64,000 nucleotides of DNA from Georgenia thermotolerans (GTDB lineage Bacteria > Actinomycetota > Actinomycetes > Actinomycetales > Actinomycetaceae), in contig NZ_VUKF01000013.1 of assembly GCF_009193185.1 (NCBI RefSeq), positions 1-64,000 on the forward strand. The letters are read 5' to 3'. The notes beneath the pieces were generated by a model. The model searched no databases. It saw only the letters and a program-made list of their open reading frames with translations, and was not told the DNA's origin. Each line of letters opens with the position of its first letter. Position 1 is the first letter of the stretch. A program made the translations under genes and the position numbers. Positions 9,476-18,137 of the stretch are shown piece by piece.

Positions 9476-11014
9476 TCAGGCCTTCCGGAACATATCGAGC
9501 ATGCGCAGCGTCACGAAGAAGCCGCCGAAGATGTTGATCGAGGCCACCAGCACCGCGACGACCGCAAGCGCCGCTACGACCGGATTGTCGCTGCCGACCT
9601 GCAAGATCCCGCCGACGACGATGATCCCGGAGATCGCGTTCGTCTCGCTCATCAACGGCGTGTGCAGGGCGTGGTGGACCTTGGAGATCACGTAGTAGCC
9701 CACGACCACCGCCAGCGCGAACACCGTGAAGTGGCTCAGGAAGGCCGGCGGGGCAGCGGTCGCCACGGCGGCGAAGGCCACCGCGGCCAACCCCGCGCCG
9801 TACAACCGGCGCCTGGGGTCCCCCGGTGGCTTGGGGGCGGCGGGCTCGACCTCGGTGGCCGACGGCACGGCGGGGGCGGCGGAGACCTGGACCGGCGGCG
9901 GCCACATCACCTCCCCGTCACGGGTGACCGTGATGCCCCGCTGGACGACGTCGCCGAGGTCCAGAACGAGCTGGCCGTCCTTGCCCGGGGTGAGCAGCTT
10001 GAACAGGTTGACGACATTGGTGCCGTAGAGCTGGCTGGCCTGCGCGGCGAGCCGACCGGCGAGGTCGGTGTAGCCCAGGATCGTCACCTGGTTCTCGGTC
10101 ACGACCTTCTCATCGGCGACGGTGAGCTCGACGTTGCCGCCGCTTGCCGCGGCCATGTCGACGATCACCGACCCCGGCCGCATGCCCGCCACTGTCTCGG
10201 CGGTGATCAGCCGCGGCGCCGGGCGGCCCGGGATCAACGCGGTCGTGATCACGATGTCGGCGGCCCGCGCCTCCTGGTCGTACATCGCGGCCGTGGCCGC
10301 CGCCTGCGCGGCGGTCATCTCCTTCGCATACCCATCGGACGAGGCCGCCGCGGCCTCCATCGCCGGATCCTCGACGGTCACGAACTGCGCGCCCATCGAC
10401 TCCACCTGCTCGGCCACCTCCGGGCGCACATCGAAGGCACGCACGACGGCACCCAGCGCCCCCGCAGCCCCGATCGCCGCGAGGCCGGCCACTCCAGCGC
10501 CGACCACGAAGACCCGCGCCGGGGGGACCTTGCCCGCCGCCGTGACCTGGCCGGTGAACAGCCGGCCGAACTCGTGCGCCGCCTCAATCACCGCCCGGTA
10601 GCCGGCGACGTTGGCCATGCTCGACAGGACGTCCATCGACTGGGCGCGCGAGATGCGCGGCACCGCATCCATGGCCAGCGCGGTCACTCCGGCCGCGCGC
10701 AGCTTCTCGACCAGCTCGGGGCTGCGCGCCGGCGCCATCAGGCTGATCACCGTTGCCCCAGGGCGCAGCCGCGCGATCTCCTCCTCGGTCGGGGCGTTGA
10801 CCTTCACCACCACATCGCTTGACCACACCTCGACCGCGTCACCAACGGCGATCCCGGCGTCGCGGAACGCCTGGTCGGGTTGGTCCGCGCACCGGCCGGC
10901 CCCGGCCTCGACCACCACGTCGTACCCGAGCTTCGCCAGCTGCCCTGCCGTCACCGCGGTCGCGGCCACCAGCCTCTCACCGGGCCGCAACTCGCGGGGA
11001 ATGCCGATACGCAT
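9476..11014 (-). CDS. pntA: NAD(P) transhydrogenase alpha subunit (PntA)
   Basis: NAD(H)-binding domain I plus the first membrane helices of the proton-pumping transhydrogenase, 512 residues. The N terminus MRIGIPREL is canonical; the ATG at 11014 is preferred over the in-frame TTG just before it, and an AGAAAGAAGAG purine run lies upstream. The Rossmann segment [22 protein letters not shown] and the mobile-loop region near RDGEVMWPP are visible. A linker rich in Ala and Pro precedes the C-terminal membrane helices ([16 protein letters not shown]). This is the unsplit alpha form. It is transcribed away from the CoA-transferase operon across a shared region holding operator A. Confidence 0.95.
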   Translation of the reverse strand: MRIGIPRELRPGERLVAATAVTAGQLAKLGYDVVVEAGAGRCADQPDQAFRDAGIAVGDAVEVWSSDVVVKVNAPTEEEIARLRPGATVISLMAPARSPELVEKLRAAGVTALAMDAVPRISRAQSMDVLSSMANVAGYRAVIEAAHEFGRLFTGQVTAAGKVPPARVFVVGAGVAGLAAIGAAGALGAVVRAFDVRPEVAEQVESMGAQFVTVEDPAMEAAAASSDGYAKEMTAAQAAATAAMYDQEARAADIVITTALIPGRPAPRLITAETVAGMRPGSVIVDMAAASGGNVELTVADEKVVTENQVTILGYTDLAGRLAAQASQLYGTNVVNLFKLLTPGKDGQLVLDLGDVVQRGITVTRDGEVMWPPPVQVSAAPAVPSATEVEPAAPKPPGDPRRRLYGAGLAAVAFAAVATAAPPAFLSHFTVFALAVVVGYYVISKVHHALHTPLMSETNAISGIIVVGGILQVGSDNPVVAALAVVAVLVASINIFGGFFVTLRMLDMFRKA

Positions 11015-11173
11015 CAATCACTCTTCTTTCTGCAGTGAAGCGGAGGCGACGCCTTCACCCGATGCTCAGTTGAGCTTTGGGGGCACACCGCGATGCTGCC
11101 CATCATGGCTGACAGGAGAATTCCGGAGACCCCGGCACTGCTAATGCCATGGCAACAGCCCCTGACGCTTGTC

Positions 11174-11193
11174 AACCATACGATCGTTTGGCT
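11174..11193. promoter_or_regulatory. Candidate TetR operator A
   Basis: AACCATACGATCGTTTGGCT fits the island palindrome AACCAAnCGnnCGnTTGGTT with two half-site mismatches. It lies between the divergent pntAB and CoA-transferase operons, 160 nt from pntA and 114 nt from the CoA-transferase A start, so it could control both directions. Confidence 0.65.
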
Positions 11194-11306
11194 ACGGTGA
11201 CCATACCGTCTCTGGTCGTTCAATTACCCGTGAGACAGGTAACCCTCTGGGCACCGCGGTCCACCACGCTCCGACAGGTGCCAATGAGTCGAGATGAAGG
11301 TGTGCG

Positions 11307-11999
11307 GTGATTGACAAAGAGGTCACGGACGCGGCGGCGGCAGTCGCTGACGTCCCGGACGGTGCGACGCTGATGATCGGCGGCTTCGGCCCTCCCGGCC
11401 AGCCCGTGCACCTCATCGAGGCCCTCCTCGAGCTGGGCACGACGGACTTGACCGTCATCAACAACAACGCCGGCGCCGGTGGCGAAGCCATCTCCCAGCT
11501 GTTCGCCGCGCGTCGGGTCCGCAAGGTCATCTGCTCGTTCCCCAAGGCGATCGGCTCGACCGTCTTCGACGAGCTGTACCTGGCCGGCGAAATCGAACTC
11601 GAGCTCATCCCGCAGGGCACGCTCGCCGAACGGATCCGGGCTGCTGGAGCGGGCATCGGCGGCTTCTACACCCGCACGGGGTACGGGACCGAGCTGGCGG
11701 AGGGCAAGGAGGTGCGGGAGCTCGACGGCAAGCACTACGTCTTCGAACGTCCACTCGCCGCCGACTTCGCCCTCATCAAGGCTCACAGCGCCGACCCGAT
11801 GGGCAACCTCGTCTACCGCAAGACCGCGCGGAACTTCGGTCCGGTCATGGCGACCGCAGCCAGGACGACCATCGCCGAGGTGGACCACGTCGTGCCGGTG
11901 GGAGCCCTCGACCCCGAGGCCATCGTGACGCCCGGGATCTACGTGGACCGCTTCATCCGATCAGTTCCGGCCGCCGCCAGGAAGGAGGCGTCCTCGTGA
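11307..11999 (+). CDS. 3-oxoacid CoA-transferase subunit A
   Basis: Alpha subunit of a two-subunit family I CoA-transferase (PcaI/ScoA/AtoD/DcaI type), which moves CoA from succinyl-CoA or another donor to an organic acid. The 230-residue product has the family glycine-rich segment MIGGFGPPGQPVHLIEAL and the INNNAGAGG motif. The GTG start at 11307 follows an AAGG ribosome-binding site. It overlaps subunit B by 4 nt. In this cluster it probably activates the dicarboxylic or hydroxy acid released after lactone hydrolysis, or 3-oxoadipate; the acceptor cannot be assigned from sequence. Confidence 0.9.
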   Translation: MIDKEVTDAAAAVADVPDGATLMIGGFGPPGQPVHLIEALLELGTTDLTVINNNAGAGGEAISQLFAARRVRKVICSFPKAIGSTVFDELYLAGEIELELIPQGTLAERIRAAGAGIGGFYTRTGYGTELAEGKEVRELDGKHYVFERPLAADFALIKAHSADPMGNLVYRKTARNFGPVMATAARTTIAEVDHVVPVGALDPEAIVTPGIYVDRFIRSVPAAARKEASS

Positions 12000-12685
12000 A
12001 ACTCTCCCGTCACCAGATCGCCGCCCGAGTGGCGCAGGACATCCCGGACGGCTCCTACGTGAACCTGGGCATAGGACTGCCCACGCTGATCGCCGACTTC
12101 CTGCCCGAGGACCGCCAGGTCATCCTGCACACCGAGAACGGCATGCTCGGCATGGGACGCGCGGCCGCCCCTGGCGAGGAGGACGCCAACCTCATCAACG
12201 CCGGGAAGGTCTACGTGACCGAGGAGCCCGGCGCCGCGTACTTCCACCACGCCGACTCCTTCGCCATGATGCGCGGCGGGCACCTCGACTTCTGCGTCAT
12301 GGGCGCCCTGCAGGTCTCCACCCGCGGTGACCTCGCGAACTGGCGCACCACCTCCCCCACGGCGATTCCGGGCGTGGGTGGCGCCATGGACCTCGCCGTG
12401 GGCGCGAAGCACGTCTTCGTCGTGATGGAGCTGTTCACCCGCTCCGGCGACTGCAAGCTAGTCGAGGACTGCACCTACCCGCTCACCGCGGCGGAGTGCG
12501 TCGAGCGCGTCTACACCGACGTCGCGATCTTCGCACCCGACCCCGAGGGCCTCCGCGTCCTGGAGATCTTCGACGATGTCGACCTCGAGACACTCAGCCA
12601 CCAGGTCTGCCTTCCCCTTCTCGACGGGCGAGGCTCGGCTCCCACCGAGCAGCGTGCCGCCCTTGTTCCTGACTCGTCATCATGA
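11996..12685 (+). CDS. 3-oxoacid CoA-transferase subunit B
   Basis: Beta subunit of the CoA-transferase, 229 residues. The catalytic glutamate that forms the glutamyl-CoA intermediate lies in the conserved TENGMLGMG motif near residue 46, preceded by YVNLGIGLPTLI. GTGA coupling to subunit A (4-nt overlap) indicates one heteromeric enzyme. It is followed 10 nt later by bioY. Homologues include PcaJ, ScoB and DcaJ. Confidence 0.92.
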   Translation: MKLSRHQIAARVAQDIPDGSYVNLGIGLPTLIADFLPEDRQVILHTENGMLGMGRAAAPGEEDANLINAGKVYVTEEPGAAYFHHADSFAMMRGGHLDFCVMGALQVSTRGDLANWRTTSPTAIPGVGGAMDLAVGAKHVFVVMELFTRSGDCKLVEDCTYPLTAAECVERVYTDVAIFAPDPEGLRVLEIFDDVDLETLSHQVCLPLLDGRGSAPTEQRAALVPDSSS

Positions 12686-12695
12686 TCGGAGATTC

Positions 12696-13304
12696 ATGAC
12701 CGCCATCACTGTCCAGCCGCACGGTCGCGTGCTGGCCGACCTGCTCCCCCGCAGCGCTGCGACCAACGCCGCCCTTGTCGTCGGCGGGACGGCCCTCGTG
12801 GGCGTCCTCGCCCAGGTCTCGGTGCCGCTGTGGCCCGTCCCCATCACCGGGCAGACGCTGGGCGTCATCCTCGTCGGCGCGAGCCTCGGGGCCCGGCGCG
12901 GGGCGGCATCGCTCGCGCTCTACCTCGTCGGCGGCCTCGCGGGCCTGCCGATCTTCGCCAACTTCACCGGCGGTCCGCTGTCCGTGATGAAGCCGAGCTT
13001 CGGCTTCGTCATCGGCTTCGTGATCGCCGCGTACGCCATCGGCTGGTTCGCCGAGCACAACTGGGGCGCCACCTTCTGGAAGTCACTGGCGGCCTTCTCG
13101 ATCGGCAGCGTGATCCCGTTCCTGGTCGGCGTGCCCTACCTCGGGCTGATGCTCGGCCACCTCGGGCAGCCCAACGACCTCGGCACGCTCATGGCCCTTG
13201 GCGTGACGCCGTTCCTCCTCGGCGGGGCCATCAAGGCCCTCCTTGCGGCGGGCCTCCTGCCGCTGTGCTGGAAGGCCGTGCGACGGATCGACCGCGCGCG
13301 CTGA
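12696..13304 (+). CDS. bioY: BioY-family biotin transporter S component
   Basis: Integral membrane substrate-binding subunit for biotin uptake, 202 residues. The sequence has about six hydrophobic segments and the BioY signatures PITGQTLGVILVGASLGARRG and the GGLAGLPIFANFTGG loop. The ATG at 12696 is chosen because the membrane protein begins there and the frame upstream overlaps the transferase. No dedicated EcfT/EcfA genes are adjacent. Its placement in a catabolic operon makes sense because the same regulon encodes a biotin-dependent carboxylase (34559-38024). Confidence 0.92.
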   Translation: MTAITVQPHGRVLADLLPRSAATNAALVVGGTALVGVLAQVSVPLWPVPITGQTLGVILVGASLGARRGAASLALYLVGGLAGLPIFANFTGGPLSVMKPSFGFVIGFVIAAYAIGWFAEHNWGATFWKSLAAFSIGSVIPFLVGVPYLGLMLGHLGQPNDLGTLMALGVTPFLLGGAIKALLAAGLLPLCWKAVRRIDRAR

Positions 13305-13305
13305 A

Positions 13306-13354
13306 GCCACCAACCAACCGGTCGTTGACAGAAGGGGCGACCGGTGGTTGGTTG
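13306..13354. terminator. Imperfect 19-bp inverted repeat after bioY
   Basis: The arms 13306-13324 and 13336-13354 can pair around an 11-nt loop. Each arm carries the ACCAACC/GGTTGGT half-site seen in the TetR operators; the left arm alone also matches the operator pattern over 13312-13331 with a degenerate right half. It could be the bioY terminator, an operator, or both. No U-run follows. Confidence 0.5.
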
Positions 13355-13362
13355 CCTTCAGC

Positions 13363-13382
13363 AACCAAACGCTCGGTAGATG
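13363..13382. promoter_or_regulatory. Candidate TetR operator B
   Basis: AACCAAACGCTCG is a perfect left half plus both central CG pairs of the island palindrome; the right half (GTAGATG) is degenerate. It lies 90 nt upstream of the Baeyer-Villiger monooxygenase start and just after the inverted repeat at 13306-13354. Confidence 0.5.
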
Positions 13383-13471
13383 CGGGGCCGCCTCTTCCCG
13401 CCAGTCCCGGAAGAGGCGGTTCCGACGACACCGGGATCAGTTTCCCACTTCACGAACCCAATGGAGAGTTC

Positions 13472-15112
13472 ATGATGGCTACGCAGCACACCCAGAGCGG
13501 GTCCGACGTCGACGTCGTCGTCATCGGTGCCGGCTTCTCCGGACTCTACGCCACATACAAGGCCAAGCAGCTCGACCTGTCGGTTAAGGCCTTCGACGCG
13601 GGCGACGACGTCGGCGGCGTCTGGAACTGGAACCGATACCCCGGAGCCCGGACCGACTCCCTGCACCACACGTACCAGTTCTCCTTCGACAAGGAGCTAC
13701 TCAACGAGTGGGCCTACTCCGAGATCCACCCCTCGCAGCCCGAGGTGCTCGAGTACCTCCACCTGGTCGCGGACCGCTACGACCTGCGCCAGCACTACAC
13801 GTTCAACACCACGGTGAAGTCGGCGGTGTTCAACGAGAGCACGGGCCGCTGGGAGTTCGAGACCGACACCGGCCAGACCGCCTCGGCCAAGTACTTCCTC
13901 ACCGGCATGGGCCTGGTGTCCGACCCGCACAAGCCCCGCTATCCCGGCGAGGAGACGTTCGCGGGCGAGATCTACCACACCTCCCGATGGCCCCAGGAGC
14001 CCGTCGACTTCACCGGCAAGCGGGTCGCCGTCATCGGCACAGGCTCGAGCGGTGTGCAGATCGTGCCCCAGATCGCTAAGGTCGCCTCCGAGCTGACCGT
14101 CTTCCAGCGCACCCCGAACTACTGCCCCGGCACCGGGAACCGCCCGGTGACGGCGGAGGAACTGCAGGAGATCCGGGAGAACTACGACGAGGTGTGGCGC
14201 CGCGTGCGCAACCACCCCGCCGGCTGGCCGTGGGAGCCCACCGGGCGGCTCACGCTGGAGGCCACGGAGGAGGAGCGCGAGCGCCTGTTCGAGGAGATGT
14301 GGAACCGTGGCGGGTTCTCGATCCTTTACGAGGCTTTCGACGACCTCGCCACCAACTGGGAGGCAAACGAGCTGGCGTGCGACTTCATGCGCCGCAAGAT
14401 CCGCTCCATCGTCAAGAACCCGGTCGTCGCGGAGATGCTGTGCCCGGACTACCCGTACGGTGCCAAGCGGCCGCCGGCCAGCGACGGCTACTTCGAGTCC
14501 TTCAACCTGCCGCACGTGAGCCTCATCGACGTCAACGCCACACCCATCACGGCGCTCACGCCGGCCGGTATCCGCACGTCCGCCACGGACGTCGACGTCG
14601 ACATCATCGTCTACGCGACCGGCTTCGACGCCATCACCGGGGCCTTCACGCGGATGGACATCCGCGGTCGCGGCGGCGAGCGGCTCAACGACCACTGGGC
14701 CCAGGGTCCGGACACCTACCTGGGGATCTCGGTCGCCGGGTTCCCGAACATGTTCATGGTCGCCGGACCGCAGAGCCCGTTCGCCAACCTGCCCCCCGGG
14801 GCGCAGCAGATCGGCGACTGGATCGGTGACCTCATGGCGTACATGCGGGAGCACGACATCGAGTTCATGGAGCCCACCCGCGAGGCCGAGGTCGCGTGGA
14901 CCGCGCACCTCAACGAGGTCGCGAAGATGTCGACGGCGGGCGACGGCGAGGCCGTCAACTCCTGGTTCACCGGCGCGAACATCGAGGGCAAGGTGCGGGC
15001 GTTCAACGTCTACTTCGGTGGCGCCAACAACTACGCGGACCGGTGCGACGCCGAGGCCGCGAGCGGGTACGCCAGCTTTGTGCGCAGCGGGCGGCTCGCC
15101 GAGCTCGTCTGA
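13472..15112 (+). CDS. Type I Baeyer-Villiger monooxygenase, cyclohexanone monooxygenase-like
   Basis: NADPH- and O2-dependent flavoenzyme that converts a cyclic ketone to a lactone. The 546-residue product resembles cyclohexanone monooxygenase throughout. It has the FAD Rossmann motif GAGFSGLY near residue 19, GVWNWNRYPGARTD, the Baeyer-Villiger fingerprint FAGEIYHTSRWP, the NADPH motif GTGSSGVQ, and late conserved segments ATGFDA and NMFMVAGPQSPFANLPP. The ATG at 13472 has a GGAGAG ribosome-binding site; a second ATG follows at once. It heads the ring-opening operon. The ketone range is not readable; cyclohexanone-sized or terpenoid ketones are reasonable. Confidence 0.9.
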   Translation: MMATQHTQSGSDVDVVVIGAGFSGLYATYKAKQLDLSVKAFDAGDDVGGVWNWNRYPGARTDSLHHTYQFSFDKELLNEWAYSEIHPSQPEVLEYLHLVADRYDLRQHYTFNTTVKSAVFNESTGRWEFETDTGQTASAKYFLTGMGLVSDPHKPRYPGEETFAGEIYHTSRWPQEPVDFTGKRVAVIGTGSSGVQIVPQIAKVASELTVFQRTPNYCPGTGNRPVTAEELQEIRENYDEVWRRVRNHPAGWPWEPTGRLTLEATEEERERLFEEMWNRGGFSILYEAFDDLATNWEANELACDFMRRKIRSIVKNPVVAEMLCPDYPYGAKRPPASDGYFESFNLPHVSLIDVNATPITALTPAGIRTSATDVDVDIIVYATGFDAITGAFTRMDIRGRGGERLNDHWAQGPDTYLGISVAGFPNMFMVAGPQSPFANLPPGAQQIGDWIGDLMAYMREHDIEFMEPTREAEVAWTAHLNEVAKMSTAGDGEAVNSWFTGANIEGKVRAFNVYFGGANNYADRCDAEAASGYASFVRSGRLAELV

Positions 15113-15118
15113 GACGAC

Positions 15119-15173
15119 GGGTGGCCGGGCACCTCGCCCGGCCACCCCACCCCGGCGTGCCGTCGGGGTGGCC
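15119..15173. promoter_or_regulatory. Overlapping, mutually exclusive hairpins after the monooxygenase
   Basis: GGGTGGCCGGGC (15119-15130) pairs perfectly with 15136-15147 around a 5-nt loop. The right arm region 15140-15148 (GGCCACCCC) can pair instead with GGGGTGGCC at 15165-15173. Neither hairpin is followed by a U-run. The arrangement could be a Rho-independent-like terminator, an mRNA processing or stabilising element, or an attenuator between the monooxygenase and esterase genes. Confidence 0.55.
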
Positions 15174-15245
15174 AGCCGCCGTCGGTCGACGCGGAAGATT
15201 TCCCGCAGCCCCACGGGTGCGGGTGGAAAGGACAAGTGAGGAATC

Positions 15246-16169
15246 ATGAGCGAGACCCGAGTGAGCGAGGTCCTCGTCGAGGACCAGCAGGCCGTCCTCG
15301 ACGAGGTCGTGAAGATGTTCGTCGACGCCACCCCGCCGGTGGGCGCCCCCATCGAGGACTGGCGCGCCGGCTTCGAGAACATGGCCGCGAGCTTCGAGAT
15401 CCCCGCCGACGCGGTCATCGAGCCCGTCGAAGCCGACGGCGTGCCCGGCCTGAAGGTGTCCGCACCCGGCGCCGCGGATGATCGCGTGATCATCCACTTC
15501 CACAGCGGCGGCTACGTGCAGGGATCGTCCACCTCCTACCGCAACTTCGCCTACCGCCTCTCCGCGGTCACCCAGGCGCCGGTGATCGTGCCGGACTACC
15601 GGCTCGCGCCCGAGAACCCGTTCCCCGCGCCTGTTGAGGACGCCACCACGGTGTACCGGTGGGCCCTGGCGCAGTGGGACGCCTCGAGGATCGTGATCAG
15701 CGGCGACTCCGCCGGCGGCGGCCTCGCCATGGCCACGCTGCTGGCCCTGCGCGACAGCGGCGCCCCGCGCCCGGCTGCCGGGGTCACCATCTCGGCGCTG
15801 CTGGACCTCGCCGGCGAGGGCCAGTCGGCCACGACCAACGCCGAGTCGGACCCGCTCATCGACCGGGCCATGGTCGTGGACATGGGCAAGGTCTATATCG
15901 GCGACATCGACCCGCACACGGAGCCATACTGCTCGCCGCTGTGGGGCCAGCACAACGACCTGCCCCCGCTGCTGCTGCTGGCCAGCAACTCCGAGGTGCT
16001 GCGCGACGACTCCGTCCGCTTCGCCGAGAGCGTGCGCGCCGCCGGCGGCTCCGCCGAGCTGTCGCTCCCCGAGGGCATGGTGCACATCTGGACCCTGTTC
16101 CCCAAGCTCGAGCAGGCCGAGGCCAGCCTCAAGGAGATCGGCGACTTCGTCCGGTCCCACCTCGGCTGA
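15246..16169 (+). CDS. Alpha/beta hydrolase (HSL-type esterase), probable lactone hydrolase
   Basis: Hormone-sensitive-lipase family esterase of 307 residues. The oxyanion hole is HSGGYVQG (the family HGGG with Gly2 replaced by Ser), the nucleophile elbow is GDSAGGG, and DYRLAPENPFPAP is the typical HSL segment; the catalytic His is in EGMVHIWTLF. The ATG at 15246 sits downstream of a GGAAAGGA site. Placed directly after a Baeyer-Villiger monooxygenase, it most likely opens the lactone product to a hydroxy acid, the usual pairing in cyclic ketone pathways. Confidence 0.85.
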   Translation: MSETRVSEVLVEDQQAVLDEVVKMFVDATPPVGAPIEDWRAGFENMAASFEIPADAVIEPVEADGVPGLKVSAPGAADDRVIIHFHSGGYVQGSSTSYRNFAYRLSAVTQAPVIVPDYRLAPENPFPAPVEDATTVYRWALAQWDASRIVISGDSAGGGLAMATLLALRDSGAPRPAAGVTISALLDLAGEGQSATTNAESDPLIDRAMVVDMGKVYIGDIDPHTEPYCSPLWGQHNDLPPLLLLASNSEVLRDDSVRFAESVRAAGGSAELSLPEGMVHIWTLFPKLEQAEASLKEIGDFVRSHLG

Positions 16170-16178
16170 GGAGCCGGC

Positions 16179-16949
16179 GTGGTAGCGGCCCGGGACCGGT
16201 TCCGGGGCAGAAGCGCGCTGGTCACCGGCGCGGGCGGCGACATCGGCTCCGCCGTCGCCGCCCGCCTCGCCGCGGAGGGCGCAAAAGTGACCCTCGTCGA
16301 CCGCGACCGTGACGCGCTGGACGGCGTCGCCGCCGCCATCACTCGCGGCGGCGGCGATGTCCGGCCGTACCCGGCGGACGTCGCGGTAGAGGACGAGGTG
16401 GCGCAGGCGGTCGCCGCCGCCGTGACCTTCGGCGGCGGCCTGGACTGCGTCTTCAACAACGCGGGCGTCACCGGTCCCGTCGCCCCGGTGACGGAACTCG
16501 ACCTCGCCGCCGTGGCACGCGTGCTCCAGGTCAACGTGCTCGGCGCCCTCGCCGTCGCCAAGCACACCCTCCCCCACCTGAAGGCCGGCGGCGTCCTCGT
16601 CCAGACGGGGAGCACCGCCTCCGTTGCCGGTGCGCCGCACCTGGCCCCCTACGTCATGTCCAAGCACGCCCTGCTCGGCCTGACGCGCGCGGCCGCGAAG
16701 GAAGTCGCCGGCCGGGGCGTCCGTGTGTGCGCTATCAGCCCGGGACCCGTGCAGGGCCGGATGATGGCCGGCATCGACGGCGGCCGCGAGCGAGCCGGCA
16801 CCGAGCCGCCGCCGAACCCGCTCGCGTTGGACGGCGGCCGGTACGCGCGGGTCGGCGAGGTGGTCGACGCAGTGCTGTTCCTCCTGTCCGACGACGCCAG
16901 CTTCGTCAGCGGCTCGGCCCTCGTGGTCGACGGCGGGAGGCTCGCATGA
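16179..16949 (+). CDS. SDR-family oxidoreductase (first of pair)
   Basis: Classical short-chain dehydrogenase of 256 residues. It has the cofactor motif TGAGGDIG near residue 15, an NNAG motif, the catalytic Ser region QTGSTAS and the YVMSK catalytic Tyr-Lys, ending in SGSALVVDGGRLA. Asp in LVDRDRD after the second strand favours NAD(H) over NADP(H). The GTG start follows a GGAG site 9 nt after the esterase. It probably oxidises a cyclic or hydroxy-acid alcohol. It overlaps the next SDR by 4 nt. Confidence 0.88.
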   Translation: MVAARDRFRGRSALVTGAGGDIGSAVAARLAAEGAKVTLVDRDRDALDGVAAAITRGGGDVRPYPADVAVEDEVAQAVAAAVTFGGGLDCVFNNAGVTGPVAPVTELDLAAVARVLQVNVLGALAVAKHTLPHLKAGGVLVQTGSTASVAGAPHLAPYVMSKHALLGLTRAAAKEVAGRGVRVCAISPGPVQGRMMAGIDGGRERAGTEPPPNPLALDGGRYARVGEVVDAVLFLLSDDASFVSGSALVVDGGRLA

Positions 16950-17701
16950 CGGACCGGCCGAACCTCCCCCTGGCCGGCAAGCGCTGCCTCGTCACTGGCG
17001 GCGGCACCGGGATCGGCGCCGCCTGCGCGGTCGATCTCGCGGGGCGCGGCGCGTCGGTCATGGTCGCGGACATCGATCACGCCGCCGCGACGTCGGTGGC
17101 TCGCTCGATCGGGGACCGCGCGGCGGCCTGCGCCATCGACGTGCGCGACCCGGCATCCGTGGCGGCCGCCGTGGATGCCACCGTCACCGCCCTCGGAGGG
17201 CTGGACGTCGCCGTCAACAACGCGGGCGTCGGCGTGCCGGTCGCCCGGGACACCGGGGACACCCCGGTGGACGAGTGGCGGCGCGTCCTGTCGGTCAACC
17301 TCGACGGCGTCTTCTACTGCCTGCGGGCGGAGCTGAACGCGATGCTCGCCGCAGGCGGCGGCTCGATCGTCAACATGGGGTCGGTCGGCTCGCTCGTGGG
17401 GTTGCCGGGGGCGTCGTCCTACACGGCCGCCAAGCACGGCATCCTCGGGCTGACTAAGGCGGCCGCCGCGGAGTACGCCGGCCGCGGGATTCGGGTCAAC
17501 CTGGTCACCCCCGGGTACGTCGACACTACGATCTCCCCACGCACTCCGGAGCAGAAGGCGGCGCTGGCAGCGAAGCACCCGCTGGGCCGGCTCGCCCAGT
17601 CCCCAGAGGTCGCTACCGTGGTGTGCTTCCTCGCCTCCGACGAGGCGTCCTACGTCACCGGTGCCGAGTACACCGTCGACGGCGGGTACACCGTGATCTG
17701 A
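16946..17701 (+). CDS. SDR-family oxidoreductase (second of pair)
   Basis: Classical SDR of 251 residues with TGGGTGIG, DIDHA after beta-2 (NAD-type Asp), NNAGVG, the MGSVGS serine and YTAAK active site, and the C-terminal YVTGAEYTVDGGYTVI. The ATG overlaps the stop of the preceding SDR, so the two are translationally coupled. One of the pair could be the entry alcohol dehydrogenase (alcohol to cyclic ketone) and the other could act on the hydroxy acid; which does which is not visible. Confidence 0.88.
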   Translation: MTDRPNLPLAGKRCLVTGGGTGIGAACAVDLAGRGASVMVADIDHAAATSVARSIGDRAAACAIDVRDPASVAAAVDATVTALGGLDVAVNNAGVGVPVARDTGDTPVDEWRRVLSVNLDGVFYCLRAELNAMLAAGGGSIVNMGSVGSLVGLPGASSYTAAKHGILGLTKAAAAEYAGRGIRVNLVTPGYVDTTISPRTPEQKAALAAKHPLGRLAQSPEVATVVCFLASDEASYVTGAEYTVDGGYTVI

Positions 17702-17782
17702 CCGCCGCCCCCTCATCGGGCCACGACGGCACCCTCATCGCCATGCACGACCTGACGATCCCACGGACGGACGGACAAGCAC

Positions 17783-18091
17783 TTGCTCTACCTCGTCGAG
17801 TCTCGGGTGGCTCCACCGGCGGAGATCACCCCCGAGGACTGGCAGCGCCTGGCGCAGGCTGAGAGTGACTACGGCATCCAGGCGCGCCGAGACGGCCACC
17901 TGCTCCACATCTGGCGGATCGCCGGGAGGTACGCCGCGATGAGCATCTGGGAGGCGGCGGACCATGACGAGCTCCACGCTCTCCTGTGCGGGCTGCCGCT
18001 GTTCCCCTACGCCGACCTCACCGTCACCGCCCTGGCGACGCATCCGTCGACCCTCAGGTGGGGCGCCATCCAGTCCGGACAGCAGACCTGA
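17783..18091 (+). CDS. Muconolactone Delta-isomerase-like protein
   Basis: A 102-residue protein of the muconolactone isomerase (CatC) family: MLYLVESRV start, the Glu in PEDWQRLAQAES, LLHIWRIAGRYAAMSIWEAADHDELHALL and the LPLFPYADLTVTALATHPS end are characteristic. The start is a TTG at 17783 with a weak ribosome-binding site. The usual partners (CatA/CatB) are absent, so the substrate may be another unsaturated lactone. Together with the CoA-transferase it recalls the 3-oxoadipate pathway, but this is inference. Confidence 0.85.
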   Translation: MLYLVESRVAPPAEITPEDWQRLAQAESDYGIQARRDGHLLHIWRIAGRYAAMSIWEAADHDELHALLCGLPLFPYADLTVTALATHPSTLRWGAIQSGQQT

Positions 18092-18137
18092 GGGCTGCCG
18101 CACCACGCCCCCTCGAAAACCTCACGCAAGGAGACGA

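Noticed and set aside
7538-10822. Long plus-strand reading frame opposite pntA and pntB
   Set aside because: Antisense to two well-conserved transhydrogenase genes and without recognisable domains.
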